This document shows, one piece after another, positions 1 to 9,171 of a stretch of 64,000 bases of DNA. Positions within the stretch are counted from its first letter, which is position 1. Each line of letters opens with the position of its first letter. Source of the DNA: Verrucomicrobiota bacterium (GTDB taxonomy: Bacteria; Verrucomicrobiota; Verrucomicrobiia; Verrucomicrobiales; Akkermansiaceae); NCBI GenBank assembly GCA_026397725.1, contig JAPLUI010000320.1:1-64000 (forward strand), written 5' to 3'. Below the pieces are notes generated by a model. That model was not told the DNA's origin, did not search any database, and worked only from the letters and a program-made list of their open reading frames with translations. The translations under genes were made by a program, and so were the position numbers.

Positions 1-2
1 TC

Positions 3-128
3 GAGAACCACCGGCGCCTCGAGCAAATTGTCAGGGAAATGCGGGAAATCACCCAGACGCTCATTCTCGAAACCGTCCCCGGAGTGCGCCGGCGCAAGCC
101 GCTCTCAGCCATCCCAAAAGCCCGTTAA
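3..128 (+). CDS. 3' end of an unidentified gene (partial)
   Basis: A frame open from the window edge ends with TAA at 126-128. It gives the last 41 residues of a charged, arginine-rich protein: a short amphipathic helix-like stretch (EQIVREMREITQTLIL) and a basic tail ending RRRKPLSAIPKAR. No family is recognised and the start lies outside the window. The codons have the GC-rich third positions of the neighbouring genes, which is why I take the frame as coding. The gene ends five bases before the point (about 134) where homology to the ThuA domain of the next gene begins, so the two genes may have been joined by a deletion. Confidence 0.45.
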   Translation, partial: ENHRRLEQIVREMREITQTLILETVPGVRRRKPLSAIPKAR

Positions 129-145
129 GTTAGCGCCATTCCGAC

Positions 146-3100
146 GTGACCCCGCAGATGCTGGCGGATCGGATTGCCACGCAGATCAACGTCGCCTTCG
201 ACATCAGGACCGACTGGCAGGACGCTCTCCGAAAGCCGGATTTTGCCTCCGCTTATGATGTGATCGTCTATTGCCCCTGCGATCCGGAAAGCCGGGACAT
301 GGAATTGGTCAACAATGCGTTACGGGCCGCGCGCGATGGCAAAGGCACGGTGTTCATTCATGGAGCCCTGCACACCTTCAGGCATGTCCCGGCGTGGACC
401 GAACTGCTCGGCATTCGAACCATTACCCATGATGGCTATCGGGAGCTGACTATCAAGAGAGCCGGCAACGACCACCCGATACTAACGGATCAGCCGGCAA
501 GCTGGCACGCCGCCGGCGATGAATTGTACGCGCATGAATACGTGGTCAAAGGAGTCACGCCGCTGCTGAACGCGTATAGCGTTCAAACCACAAGTGACCA
601 TGTGGTTGCCTGGGCTCACACCTACGGCAAAGGCAGGGTCTTCGGCACGTCACTTGGGCATGACCTCAAGACGGTGGATGCAGCACCCTATCAGATCTTG
701 CTGGCACGGGGACTGGCCTGGGCGGCAAACCGCGAGTACACGGACGTCGCACTTGCCGTCATACCGGGCACGTCGTCTCCGCTTCACGCCGCCGGGTCCT
801 CCGGGGGCAACGTCGCCCTGGCCACGGCAGGCGCGCGAGTCACCGCCGATTCCACCGGCGTGTTCGGGCGCAATGATCCGACCTACGGCGCGGCCGACCA
901 GGACATCACGCCGGGCCGGTTGATCGATGGCAAGTCGGTCGAGAAGGCTGGCGATTGGCAGGCCGCCCGCGGCAAACGCTGGATTTCCCAAATGGACCGC
1001 CCGCACCCGCACTGGGCGTGGATCAGTTTCCCCGGACCGCAGCGGATCAACCGCGTGGTGCTGCGCTGCTCGAGCCTGGCACACCATCCGACGGATTTCC
1101 GCGGCCAGCTCAGCGCCGACGGCGGCGTGACGATGAAGGATCTGTTCGCGGCCAAGGACCACAAGCCCGACCCGCTAACACTCACCATGGAATTCCGCTT
1201 CGAGCCGGTGGTGACCGACAACTTCCGCCTGCTCATCGAGCGCTCGACGACCGCGCTGTCGCCCAAGTACACTCAGCTTGGTGAAATCGAGGTGTATGGC
1301 GAAGACGCCGCGTCCGCGCCACCGGTGAAGCCGGAAGCCCCTGCGGCAGAACTACCGGTTAGAATGTTGGAACCCGGCGCTGCCAACGAGGTGCGGATCG
1401 AGGAGCGTGAGGGAGGGATCGAGTTTCGCACGCCGTGGCAACGGTTGGTGTTCGCCCGCGACCGGGCGCAAATCACCGCCCTCGGCTGGGATAGCGAAGG
1501 CGCGGGCCGATTGGATATCAATCTGCTAGAAAAGGGTGATGCCGGAGGAATCCAGCCGCGGACCGAACCGGCCTACGGTCCGCTCCCGCCACTCCCGCCC
1601 TGCCCACTGCGACGCGAGGGAAACGTGGTGCGCTACGGGCCTCTCGCGGCGGCCCCGGGCGTGACCTTGACCTGGGAAGTGAAGATCGGCGCCAAAACCG
1701 TCGAAATGGCCGTCGCCCGCGCCGTCGCCCGGCCGCTGGCCGTCAAGCCCGGGCTGGTCCGCTTCGCCTGGGACTCCGGCCAGACGCCAACCGCGCCGTT
1801 CTATCAAAAGCCGTCGGGCTTGGGCCAGGTCAGCCTGCCCTGCCTGCTGCACGCCGCCGATTGCGGCTCGGCGCTGCTGACCTGCGGCGACCGGTCGCTG
1901 GCCGGCTTCAACTGGGAAGGCACCGAGTACGCCTCGGGGAAAACCTGGGTTCACGCCGATCTAACAGACGCGTTTCCGGGCCGGTCCGACGGTTTGCAGG
2001 TTCTCACGCCCGGCGTGAGCCAGGGACGGCTGGCGTGGACCATCGAGTGCGTCACCCCACTGGCGTCGATCATCGGGAAAGAACCGCGGCTGAAGGGCTT
2101 TTCGCGATATGCGCTGAATGGCTTGCAGTTCCGGCCCGACACCAACCTGCTGTCGAACTCCGTCGGGAGCATCAATTGCTGTTTCTGCCTGTGGGAGTAT
2201 GCGGAGGTGGCGCAATTCCTGCCGGTGCTCCCCGGCGGGATCGACCCGTGCGACCTGCTGCGGCGCTCGCTGGATACCTACTTCGCAGGCACCCCGGGGC
2301 ACGACGTGGGCAACGTCAGCATCCACGACCCGGGCTACAACACGCTGGTCGATACCAAGCCCGCATTGATCTATGCCGCATGGACGGTGATCCGCAAGAC
2401 CGGTGACCTCCAGCAGCTTCACCGCTGGTTGCCACACCTCGAACACCTCGTGCGCTTGATGGCAGAGACCGACGAGGATGGCGACGGCCTGCTGGAACCG
2501 GTCAAATCCACCCGCAATGGCGGCTGGTACGATACGGTTAGAGAGAACGGCAAGAGCGCCTATGGCAATGCCCTGGCGTATCGCGCGTTCCAGTACGCGG
2601 CCGATCTGGAAGAACTGGCGGGACGGCAAGAGCAGGCGACACACGCTGCCGAATTGGCCGCACGCATCCGCCGCGCGTTCTTCCCCGCGCTCCATAACCC
2701 CGCAACCGGCGTGATCGCCGGCTGGAAGGACAAGGAGGGGAAGTTGCACGATTATTGGTTCCCGTGGATCAACGGTATGGCCATCGTCTATGGGCTGGTT
2801 CCCGAAAACGAGGCAGGCCCCATCCTCGACCGGCTCCAGGCCAAGTTCAAGGAGGTCGGTTTCACGCGCTTCGATCTCGGTCTGCCCAATTGCCTGGTGG
2901 AGATCCCCAAGGCCGATTACGCGGTGGACAACAAATTCAAGGAGTATCTCAACGGCGGGGCATCGCCGTGCTTCAGCTACTTCTACATCCAGGCGCTCTA
3001 TCAAACCGGCCGGCGGGCGGAAGCCGACCGCATCCTGTGGCCGATGATCGCATCGTTCGACGGCGGGCTTTTCAACGGCGGCTACGGCCTGGGCCGGGGC

Positions 3101-3334
3101 GACACCAACCGCCAGGAATGGCATGACTGGGACGGTCAACGCTGCGGCGGCGAGGGCTTTCTGCCGGACACTTACCACGTCCTCAACACCATCTACCACG
3201 GCTGCTACGGCATCACGCTGGGGCCGGATGGCTACCGCCTGGCCCCCTGGTCGCCGCTCAAGGGCCAGACGCTCAACACCGGGCTGACTTTCATGGGCCG
3301 CGAGGCATCCATCGAACCCGGTGACAAGCCGTGA
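146..3334 (+). CDS. ThuA-like / discoidin-like / six-hairpin glycosidase fusion, 5'-truncated
   Basis: Three parts are visible. Residues 1-205 resemble the ThuA (glutamine-amidotransferase-like) fold, with YDVIVY, GKGTVFIHGALHTF and YGKGRVFGTSLGHD. Residues about 222-388 are a discoidin/F5-8-like beta-sandwich ending EIEVYGE. Residues about 640-1050 form an alpha/alpha-toroid glycosidase-like domain (DPCDLLRRSLDTYF, STRNGGWYDT, DYWFPWINGMAIVYG). The last two parts are closely similar to the protein at 31569-34145, which carries a signal peptide instead of the ThuA part. The best available start is GTG at 146; an in-frame TAG lies at 131-133, yet ThuA-like sequence (RHSD) already begins directly after it. 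The signal peptide and first beta strand of ThuA are therefore missing, and the gene is probably a 5'-truncated relic or is poorly exported. The sugar substrate is unknown. Confidence 0.7.
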   Translation: MTPQMLADRIATQINVAFDIRTDWQDALRKPDFASAYDVIVYCPCDPESRDMELVNNALRAARDGKGTVFIHGALHTFRHVPAWTELLGIRTITHDGYRELTIKRAGNDHPILTDQPASWHAAGDELYAHEYVVKGVTPLLNAYSVQTTSDHVVAWAHTYGKGRVFGTSLGHDLKTVDAAPYQILLARGLAWAANREYTDVALAVIPGTSSPLHAAGSSGGNVALATAGARVTADSTGVFGRNDPTYGAADQDITPGRLIDGKSVEKAGDWQAARGKRWISQMDRPHPHWAWISFPGPQRINRVVLRCSSLAHHPTDFRGQLSADGGVTMKDLFAAKDHKPDPLTLTMEFRFEPVVTDNFRLLIERSTTALSPKYTQLGEIEVYGEDAASAPPVKPEAPAAELPVRMLEPGAANEVRIEEREGGIEFRTPWQRLVFARDRAQITALGWDSEGAGRLDINLLEKGDAGGIQPRTEPAYGPLPPLPPCPLRREGNVVRYGPLAAAPGVTLTWEVKIGAKTVEMAVARAVARPLAVKPGLVRFAWDSGQTPTAPFYQKPSGLGQVSLPCLLHAADCGSALLTCGDRSLAGFNWEGTEYASGKTWVHADLTDAFPGRSDGLQVLTPGVSQGRLAWTIECVTPLASIIGKEPRLKGFSRYALNGLQFRPDTNLLSNSVGSINCCFCLWEYAEVAQFLPVLPGGIDPCDLLRRSLDTYFAGTPGHDVGNVSIHDPGYNTLVDTKPALIYAAWTVIRKTGDLQQLHRWLPHLEHLVRLMAETDEDGDGLLEPVKSTRNGGWYDTVRENGKSAYGNALAYRAFQYAADLEELAGRQEQATHAAELAARIRRAFFPALHNPATGVIAGWKDKEGKLHDYWFPWINGMAIVYGLVPENEAGPILDRLQAKFKEVGFTRFDLGLPNCLVEIPKADYAVDNKFKEYLNGGASPCFSYFYIQALYQTGRRAEADRILWPMIASFDGGLFNGGYGLGRGDTNRQEWHDWDGQRCGGEGFLPDTYHVLNTIYHGCYGITLGPDGYRLAPWSPLKGQTLNTGLTFMGREASIEPGDKP

Positions 3335-3364
3335 ACCGGGGTTATCCCTGATCCGATGCCGATA

Positions 3365-3381
3365 CCGGAAGCGGCTTCCGG
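3365..3381 (+). terminator. possible hairpin after the 146-3334 gene
   Basis: CCGGAAG at 3365-3371 and CTTCCGG at 3375-3381 form a perfect 7-bp stem with a CGG loop, 31 nt after the stop codon. No T-run follows, so an intrinsic terminator role is only possible. Confidence 0.3.
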
Positions 3382-3613
3382 CAAACCGCCCTTTGGCCGC
3401 CATCTGAAACACCCGGGCGGAACCGGCGGAGGCAAACCGTCTCAAACCGCCATCGCCCTGGTCCTCGCTGAACTGATGTTTGAAAAAAAATGGTAGCACA
3501 AATCGAACGCAGGATGTTGCTCCACCCGTTACTCTGCACAGCACAAGTTCGGGACCGGCTGGAAATCCTTCAGTCGCCACCCCCAACAACCATCCATCCG
3601 AATGAACCTCCCT

Positions 3614-6139
3614 ATGAAAACCAAAATCACACTGCTAACCATCCTGCTCGCGTGGCTTTCAGCCAATCCGGGCCGGTCCGCCCAGGTCACCACCACCACC
3701 TACAGCAACTCGGGCTTCACCGTGGATACCAGCCAGGATCTGGTCCTGAACATGTTGCCGACCACGAACGGGCACACGGGCAGCCTGGTCATTCCCACCC
3801 TCACCAACGGGCAGGCTCCCACTCAAATCCCGGGTTATGATGGCAATAACCTGATCCAGAATGGTTGCGTTCTGACCTTCGACATGGGCGCGGCGGCGAC
3901 CGTCAACGAGATTCAAACCTACTCCACCTGGCCGGATGGTGGGCGCGTCCTGCAAGATTACACGGTGGACGTCTCCTTGGACGGGGGCACTTGGACCACC
4001 GGTGTGGTTTCCGTGGTCAATCAGGGCACTGGCAATAGCGGCAGTTGGCCGGGGGTTGAAGTTGCGGTCACCACGGACGACAGCTCGCCGCTGGCGAACA
4101 ATGTTCGCTATATTCGCTTCAATTTTCCGAGTACTCAAAATGGCGGAGTCGGTTATCAGGAATTCGTGGTCAACGGCGTCTCGTTTGGATTGCCGGAGGC
4201 CCCGGTCTTTACGGAAATTCCGCTAGATCAAACGGTCACCGAAGGCGACAGCGTGACCTTCACCGCGCAGGCCACCGGTTTCCCGGTCCCTACCATTGCC
4301 TGGCACTTCATCGACAGCGGTTCCGTGGACCACACCTTGTCAACGGTCGGCAACACCTTGACGTTCACCTCCAATCTCAGTTCAGCCGGCCAGTATTACG
4401 CGGTCGCAACCAACTCTGCGGGAACCCTCAACAGCACTCCTGCGGCGGTTCTCACGGTGAACCCGAACCCCGTCGTCGCCACCGCCTCCTACAGCGACTC
4501 GGGCTTCACCGTGGATACCAGCCAGGATCTGGCCCTGAACGTGTTGCCGAGTGCAAGCGGAAATATCGGGACCACCAACCTCCTCAGCCTCAGTGATGGC
4601 CAGGCTCCCAACTCAATCCCGGGTTATGATGGACAAAACACCTTCAACAACGGCGTTGTCCTGACCTTTGATTTAGGGTCTGAAGCCACGATCAATGAGA
4701 TTCAGTCCTATTCCGCTTGGCCGGGTGACCGCTACCGTCAGGATTACACGGTGGACTTCTCACAGGACGGACTTACTTGGGACAACAGCGTGATTGCGGT
4801 GGTCAATCAAGGCACCAGCCCGATTGGTAGCTGGAACAACGTCAAAGTATCGGTCGTTAGGAACGACAGCCTCCCGCTGGCAAACAACGCCCGGTATGTT
4901 CGTTTCAATTTCAACAACCAACAGAACGGGGCCGTGGGTTACACGGAATTTGTGATCAACGGCATACCGTTTGCATTGCCCGAGGCTCCGGCCTTTGCGG
5001 AAATTCCGCAAAGTCAAACGGTCACCAGTGGCAATAGAGTGACCTTTACCGCACAGGCCACAGGTTATCCCATTCCCACCATTACCTGGCACTTTATCGA
5101 CAGCAGTTCCGTGAACCATCTGCTGCCAACGGTCGGCAGCACCTTGAGGTTCACCTCCCATCTCAGTTCCGCCGGCCAATACTATGCGGTCGCAAGTAAC
5201 TCCGAGGGAACCGTCAACAGCACCCCAGCAGCAGTTCTCACGGTGAACCCCGGCATCGTGGAAAACGGCGACTTCTCTGAAAATGCGGCGAGTTTCACGG
5301 AGGGTAACAGCTACTTCGCTGCCCAAAGCCCTGGCAACCCGGTGTCGGCAACGGCGTGGACGGGCGGATCGGGGATCAATGGCACGCTAGGCTCGGCCCC
5401 CGACTATTTCGGACCGGCCAATCATTCCATCCCCAGCTATCTGTTCATGCAGGGCACGCAGACTGTCACACAGACCATCACCACGACGGTCGGCAAGAGT
5501 TATCTCTTTTCGTTCAAGGCAGCCTGTCGGGAAAACAACACCGTCGGCCTGACGGTCTGGGCGGACAACACCCAAGCACCGAACCTGATTATCCCGGACG
5601 GTGGGTTGAGCGGCACCAGCTTCCAAACCTACAGCTTCAATTTCACGGGGAGCGGCACGCAGACGATTCAGTTCGTTAACAGCGGCACCGGTGATTTTAC
5701 CGCGGATTTGACCGAGGTCTCGGTGACTGATCTTGGATGGGCGGACCCGTTTGCGGCATGGATCAATGGGCTCGACTGGTCGGCATTCACGAGTCCCGAC
5801 AAAACGGCGACGGGCGATCCGGACGGCGACGGCATGAACAACCAGCAGGAGTTCGCCTTCGGTCTCGATCCTCGTTTCGGTTCGTCGGTCAATCCGCTCA
5901 CCCAGTCGCTCAACCCGGCAACCGGCACGTTCAAATACACCCGGACCAAGGCGAGCGGCCTGAGTTATGTCTATCAGTATTCCACCACCCTCAGTGAGCC
6001 ATGGGATGCCTTCGTATCAGAGACCCCTCTGCCGGACTCTGTCAGTATCAGCGACACGGTCGAGGAGGTCACCGTCACGGTGCCGGCAGCCTTGCTCAAT
6101 GCCAATTCCACGCTGTTCGTGCGCGTCAAAGCGCAGTGA
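3614..6139 (+). CDS. secreted modular protein: two discoidin-like/Ig-like pairs, CBM-like module, TSP3-type hinge
   Basis: This looks like an extracellular carbohydrate-binding or adhesin-like protein of 841 residues; no catalytic motif is seen. I prefer the ATG at 3614 over 3602 because it opens directly into a signal peptide (MKTKITLLTILLAWLSANPGRSA). Two tandem copies of a discoidin-like sandwich (about residues 25-195 and 290-458; FTVDTSQDL, VNEIQ or INEIQ, GYQEF or GYTEF) each precede an Ig-like domain (QTVTEGDSVTFTAQATGFPVPTI and its copy). A CBM4/DUF642-like module follows (about 555-710; IVENGDFSEN, SYLFSFKAACREN). The end has the DPDGDGMNNQQEFAFGLDP calcium-binding-type hinge and the conserved C-terminal module seen in other secreted proteins of this phylum. 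The two copies are also similar at DNA level, pointing to internal duplication. Confidence 0.7.
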   Translation: MKTKITLLTILLAWLSANPGRSAQVTTTTYSNSGFTVDTSQDLVLNMLPTTNGHTGSLVIPTLTNGQAPTQIPGYDGNNLIQNGCVLTFDMGAAATVNEIQTYSTWPDGGRVLQDYTVDVSLDGGTWTTGVVSVVNQGTGNSGSWPGVEVAVTTDDSSPLANNVRYIRFNFPSTQNGGVGYQEFVVNGVSFGLPEAPVFTEIPLDQTVTEGDSVTFTAQATGFPVPTIAWHFIDSGSVDHTLSTVGNTLTFTSNLSSAGQYYAVATNSAGTLNSTPAAVLTVNPNPVVATASYSDSGFTVDTSQDLALNVLPSASGNIGTTNLLSLSDGQAPNSIPGYDGQNTFNNGVVLTFDLGSEATINEIQSYSAWPGDRYRQDYTVDFSQDGLTWDNSVIAVVNQGTSPIGSWNNVKVSVVRNDSLPLANNARYVRFNFNNQQNGAVGYTEFVINGIPFALPEAPAFAEIPQSQTVTSGNRVTFTAQATGYPIPTITWHFIDSSSVNHLLPTVGSTLRFTSHLSSAGQYYAVASNSEGTVNSTPAAVLTVNPGIVENGDFSENAASFTEGNSYFAAQSPGNPVSATAWTGGSGINGTLGSAPDYFGPANHSIPSYLFMQGTQTVTQTITTTVGKSYLFSFKAACRENNTVGLTVWADNTQAPNLIIPDGGLSGTSFQTYSFNFTGSGTQTIQFVNSGTGDFTADLTEVSVTDLGWADPFAAWINGLDWSAFTSPDKTATGDPDGDGMNNQQEFAFGLDPRFGSSVNPLTQSLNPATGTFKYTRTKASGLSYVYQYSTTLSEPWDAFVSETPLPDSVSISDTVEEVTVTVPAALLNANSTLFVRVKAQ

Positions 6140-6268
6140 GCGGAGGAAATGTTGGATCTTGGATGTCTGATTTTGAATGGAAGAGTGGCTTCGCGAAGTC
6201 TCCTTGTCCATCATCCGAAATTAAGAATTCAAAATCGGCTCGCGTGCGAGCCCACCCCTTTCCGGAGC

Positions 6269-6868
6269 TATCCACGTGGCGGGCGCCTCCCCCGCACCCA
6301 GTGGAATGGCGATGAAATCTGGCTGCGGCGATCCATCACCCTCTCGCAAACGAATTTCGACTTCGCTTATGCGCTTTTCCAACAGCGCTTCAAGCTGCTG
6401 TTGCCACCCTCGCACGCCACTCGCGGCCAACCCTGGAAATTCACCACCGCCGCACCCGCAAGCCAGTGGCTGGAGAGCGCCTTTGATGACGCGGGTTGGA
6501 GCCAGGGCCAAGGCGCGTTCGGTGAGTTGCCGCCGCCCGAGTGGTCGTTCGGAACGCCCGACTGCTATCCGGCGCGTTACATCAATACGAGCTGGACCCA
6601 CCCGGATATCTGGATGCGGCGCAGCTTCCTGTTGGATGGGCCGCTCCCCCAAGCGCCCCGGCTGCTGATTCATCACCAGGGACCGGCCGAGGTTTTTCTC
6701 AATGGCAGGCTTATCTATCAATCCGACCGCTCGCTGCCATCCTACGGCATGTTTCCCTTGGAAGGCGACGCGGCAAAATCGCTGAGATCCGTCCAGAACC
6801 AGGTGGCAGTGCATGCCCGCAAGTCCAACCAGCCAAGCTTCATCGACGTCGGGATCGTTGACAGGTGA
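6269..6868 (+). pseudogene. fragment of a glycosidase sugar-binding (jelly-roll) region
   Basis: The frame has features of the galactose-binding-like domain used by large secreted glycosidases: GDEIWLRRS and a second IWMRRSFLLD, then LLIHHQGPAEVFLNGRLIY, and FIDVGIVD just before the stop. There is no signal peptide and no plausible start codon; the upstream part (6149-6268) reads as non-coding AT-rich repeat-like DNA. Both ends of the expected protein, including any catalytic domain, are missing. I read it as a remnant left by deletion rather than a functional short gene. Confidence 0.5.
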
Positions 6869-6924
6869 GTGTGGTGCCGCGTTATTCCAGCCTAACATCA
6901 TCCATGCGAATCAATTCTCTTCCC

Positions 6925-6986
6925 CGCCCTCCGGTCCGGCCACCGGTACTTGCAACGGCCTTCACCGGGAAAGCAATTTCCTAGCA
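6925..6986 (+). repeat. 62-nt leader repeat, copy 1
   Basis: This stretch of exactly 62 nt matches 46043-46104 and 48199-48260 base for base over most of its length. It starts CGCCCTCCGGTCCGGCCACC, contains the short palindrome CCGGT-CCGGCC-ACCGG, and ends AAAGCAATTTCCTAGCA. Three bases later comes an ATG (6990) that opens only an 11-codon frame, so the gene this leader once served seems to be gone. Confidence 0.7.
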
Positions 6987-7062
6987 CTCATGAATTTTTT
7001 ACCCTTAGGCCCCGTAAAGAAATAAATCTTACAAAATCTCCATATTGTCTTTGTATGTATTT

Positions 7063-7165
7063 GGTAAAATGATCATGGGTAAAATGATGAAGAACCGGAA
7101 CTGCGCTTCCGTTCCCGGGAATTCTGATCTTTTTCTTCCATCATTCTACCCTCCATCATTTTACC
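7063..7165. repeat. two direct repeats facing two inverted copies (large imperfect hairpin)
   Basis: GGTAAAATGAT occurs at 7063-7073 and again, as GGTAAAATGATGA, at 7078-7090. The opposite strand copies TCATTCTACC (7141-7150) and TCATTTTACC (7156-7165) follow about 50 nt later, so either left arm can pair with either right arm. The AT-rich block interrupts GC-rich DNA just before the gene at 7216. It could be a transcript hairpin or a decayed mobile repeat. Confidence 0.5.
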
Positions 7166-7215
7166 TAATTTCTGAATGCTCAGACTTCTAACGCCATGTT
7201 TATTTATTTTCATAT

Positions 7216-8232
7216 ATGATACACTCACGCCTAGCCGTCCTAATTCTGTTAGTCTCCCCGGTTCTTGGGGATGAGCCCGCCCATGCGCCGCCCAATGAAT
7301 ACGACTTGTTGCGCTCATTTCCACCGGGGCGGCTGGCGGCGCTCTGCGCTTACGATCAACCCGATGCCAAGGGACTCACGGGAACCAACCGGAACAACGG
7401 GAGTTGGCTTGAAGCCGGTCCGCAGCGGGGCAGTTGCCGTGGCGTGGTTGCAGGCGTCGTCGCGGGTGATCTGGCTGCGGCGGACGCGGCATGGCGCGGC
7501 ATTGAGGTGGCGTTTGAGCATCAGCGCGAGGACGGCGGCTTCGATGCGGCCATCCGGCCTAACGGGCAAAGCGCCAAAACCGGTGGTGCGGCAGTCGAAA
7601 CCGCTTACTTTTTCCTGCAGGAACTTGGTCGGGCGATCCTGGTGATCCGGCAATCGCCGCATGAGGCGCATTTCCACGAGCGCATCGCCGCGCTGGAACC
7701 GCGGATCCGCCGTGCCTGCGAATTCATTACCACAGGTTATCCGAGCATTATCCGCAACAGCAGCCACGCCGTGAACCGGATCATCATCGCGGCGAAAGCC
7801 TTTGGCACCTGTGGCCTCGTGCTGCATGATGAAAAGTTGATCGCCACATCGCGCAAGCTCATCACCCACGCGCTGACCCTGCGCGACAAGGACGGGGTGT
7901 TTATCGAAAACGGCGGACGGGATTCGAGCTATAACGTAGTCTCGATCTTCTATGGCCAGACGCTGGCGCTGCATGTGCCGCTGCCCGAATTCGAAGCCGC
8001 GCTGCCTCGGGCGGTGGCGTGGCAACTCACCAAAGTCCGCGCCAACGGCGAGGTGGACGTGACGGGCAATACCCGGACCGGTGTGGGCAAAGAGAAATCC
8101 TACACCGGCCAGCCCAAGGACGTGAACTACAACGAGGTGGTGTTTGCCCTGACCTATTACGGGCTGGCCCACCACGATCAGGCCGTCCTAACCGCGGCCG
8201 ACCGCGTCTTTGCTTTTTCCCATCCCCGGTGA
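7216..8232 (+). CDS. secreted protein of unknown function, 338 aa
   Basis: The ATG at 7216 opens a clear signal peptide (MIHSRLAVLILLVSPVLGDEPA). The mature part is helical with repeated hydrophobic-glycine patterns (GVVAGVVAGDLAAADAAWRGIEVAFEHQREDGGFD; GNTRTGVGKEKSY; FALTYYGLAHHD) that suggest an alpha/alpha-toroid like those of secreted lyases and unsaturated-sugar hydrolases. This assignment is inference; I recognise no named family or catalytic residues. It stands alone between two decayed regions. GC-rich codon use matches the intact neighbours, and I see no frameshift. Confidence 0.6.
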   Translation: MIHSRLAVLILLVSPVLGDEPAHAPPNEYDLLRSFPPGRLAALCAYDQPDAKGLTGTNRNNGSWLEAGPQRGSCRGVVAGVVAGDLAAADAAWRGIEVAFEHQREDGGFDAAIRPNGQSAKTGGAAVETAYFFLQELGRAILVIRQSPHEAHFHERIAALEPRIRRACEFITTGYPSIIRNSSHAVNRIIIAAKAFGTCGLVLHDEKLIATSRKLITHALTLRDKDGVFIENGGRDSSYNVVSIFYGQTLALHVPLPEFEAALPRAVAWQLTKVRANGEVDVTGNTRTGVGKEKSYTGQPKDVNYNEVVFALTYYGLAHHDQAVLTAADRVFAFSHPR

Positions 8233-8345
8233 CCCACCGTCTTCATGGTCCTGGCAATTCACCCGGAGAACAAACCAGGATCGTTTTCCCGATGGGATAG
8301 GATTGGTCCACGGGTGCCACGATGCAGGTTTGCTGCGGGCGGAGG

Positions 8346-8807
8346 TCATCGATGGCTTGGTGAAATCCCCGGGTTACGGTGGGGGCCGAAGACGCTTTGT
8401 TTTTGGAGCGGTGCCAGTTCCACATGCGCGAGGCGTCGCGCAAGCGACTCGCTCGACTGCCGCAGCAACAACGGTGAAGCGGAACCCAGCAGCAGAAAGC
8501 GCCCCGGCACCCGGCGCCGGTCGATGATCCCGCGAAGTTGCGGGAACAGATCCGGCACCCGTTGCACCTCATCCAGAATCACCAGACGCTACGCCAACGG
8601 ATCCAGAAACGCATTGGGATCCGTCAGTTTCAGACGGTCCGTGGCATTTTCCAGGTCCAGATAAAGACATGGCTTGCCGAGGGTTTCCGCAAGCTGATGG
8701 GCCAGGGTCGTCTTGCCACATTGCCGCGGCCCGGTCAAAGCCACAGCCGGAAAATGGACGAGAAGGTCCTGCAATTCGTTCGCCAAAACCCGGGGATATG
8801 GTTGCAT
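8346..8807 (-). pseudogene. AAA ATPase (AAA_14/DUF4143-type) with in-frame stop
   Basis: The start (MQPYPRVLANELQDLL) and P-loop (ALTGPRQCGKTTLA) are typical of AAA_14 ATPases. The Walker B region (ILDEVQRVPDLFPQL) and GRFLLLGSASPLLLRQSSESLA continue in the same frame, but a TAG at 8589-8591 separates the two halves. After HVELAPLQ the similarity stops and a short unrelated tail ends at 8346, so the C-terminal DUF4143-type half is lost. One nonsense change plus a 3' deletion make the gene non-functional. Such ATPases are often carried on mobile DNA; their cellular role is poorly known. Confidence 0.75.
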
Positions 8808-8849
8808 ATCGGTAGATTGGATTGCAATTTGCAAACATGCAAGCGAATA

Positions 8850-9146
8850 TCGCAATCAATCCCAATCGTGGCGAAAACATCGCGGCAACGTCAAGTTGCT
8901 GGCCCCAGCGCGTCAGCGACGCATGGAACATGCCGCTGCCCAATCCCAGATAGCAGAACCCGCACCGAATAGAATGCTCAAGCCGGGTGTCCGCACCAGA
9001 AAACCCGACCGGTCAGGCCGCTGCCACGCGCGCTCATCCGCCAGTCCCAGAAAGATCGCATCCTTGCCGGTGGCCGGGTCAATGAACGGTGTGCGCCGGC
9101 ATTCCGCGCCGCCGTTGAAACGTCCTTTGTCGAACTGCTCTAACAT
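8850..9146 (-). pseudogene. ceramidase-like membrane protein, frameshifted
   Basis: From ATG 9146 one frame reads FLVRTPGLSILFGAGSAIWD and then stops. From about 8950 the next frame continues GSGMFHASLTRWGQQLDVAAMFSP, which fits the S-x-x-FHA...Q-x-D-x-x-M pattern of alkaline-ceramidase-like (CREST) membrane proteins. The two pieces join naturally if one or two bases near 8945-8950 are restored. Only an early part of the protein remains, because the ATPase remnant begins right after it. It lies 25 nt downstream of the 9172-11112 gene in the same direction, so it may once have been its operon partner. Confidence 0.5.
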
Positions 9147-9171
9147 AGGTGTGGTTGTTGTTCATAACGGA

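Noticed and set aside
1961..3589. Long open frame antisense to the ThuA-glycosidase gene
   Set aside because: It mirrors a GC-rich real gene, has no domain or start context, and the opposite strand shows strong family similarity.
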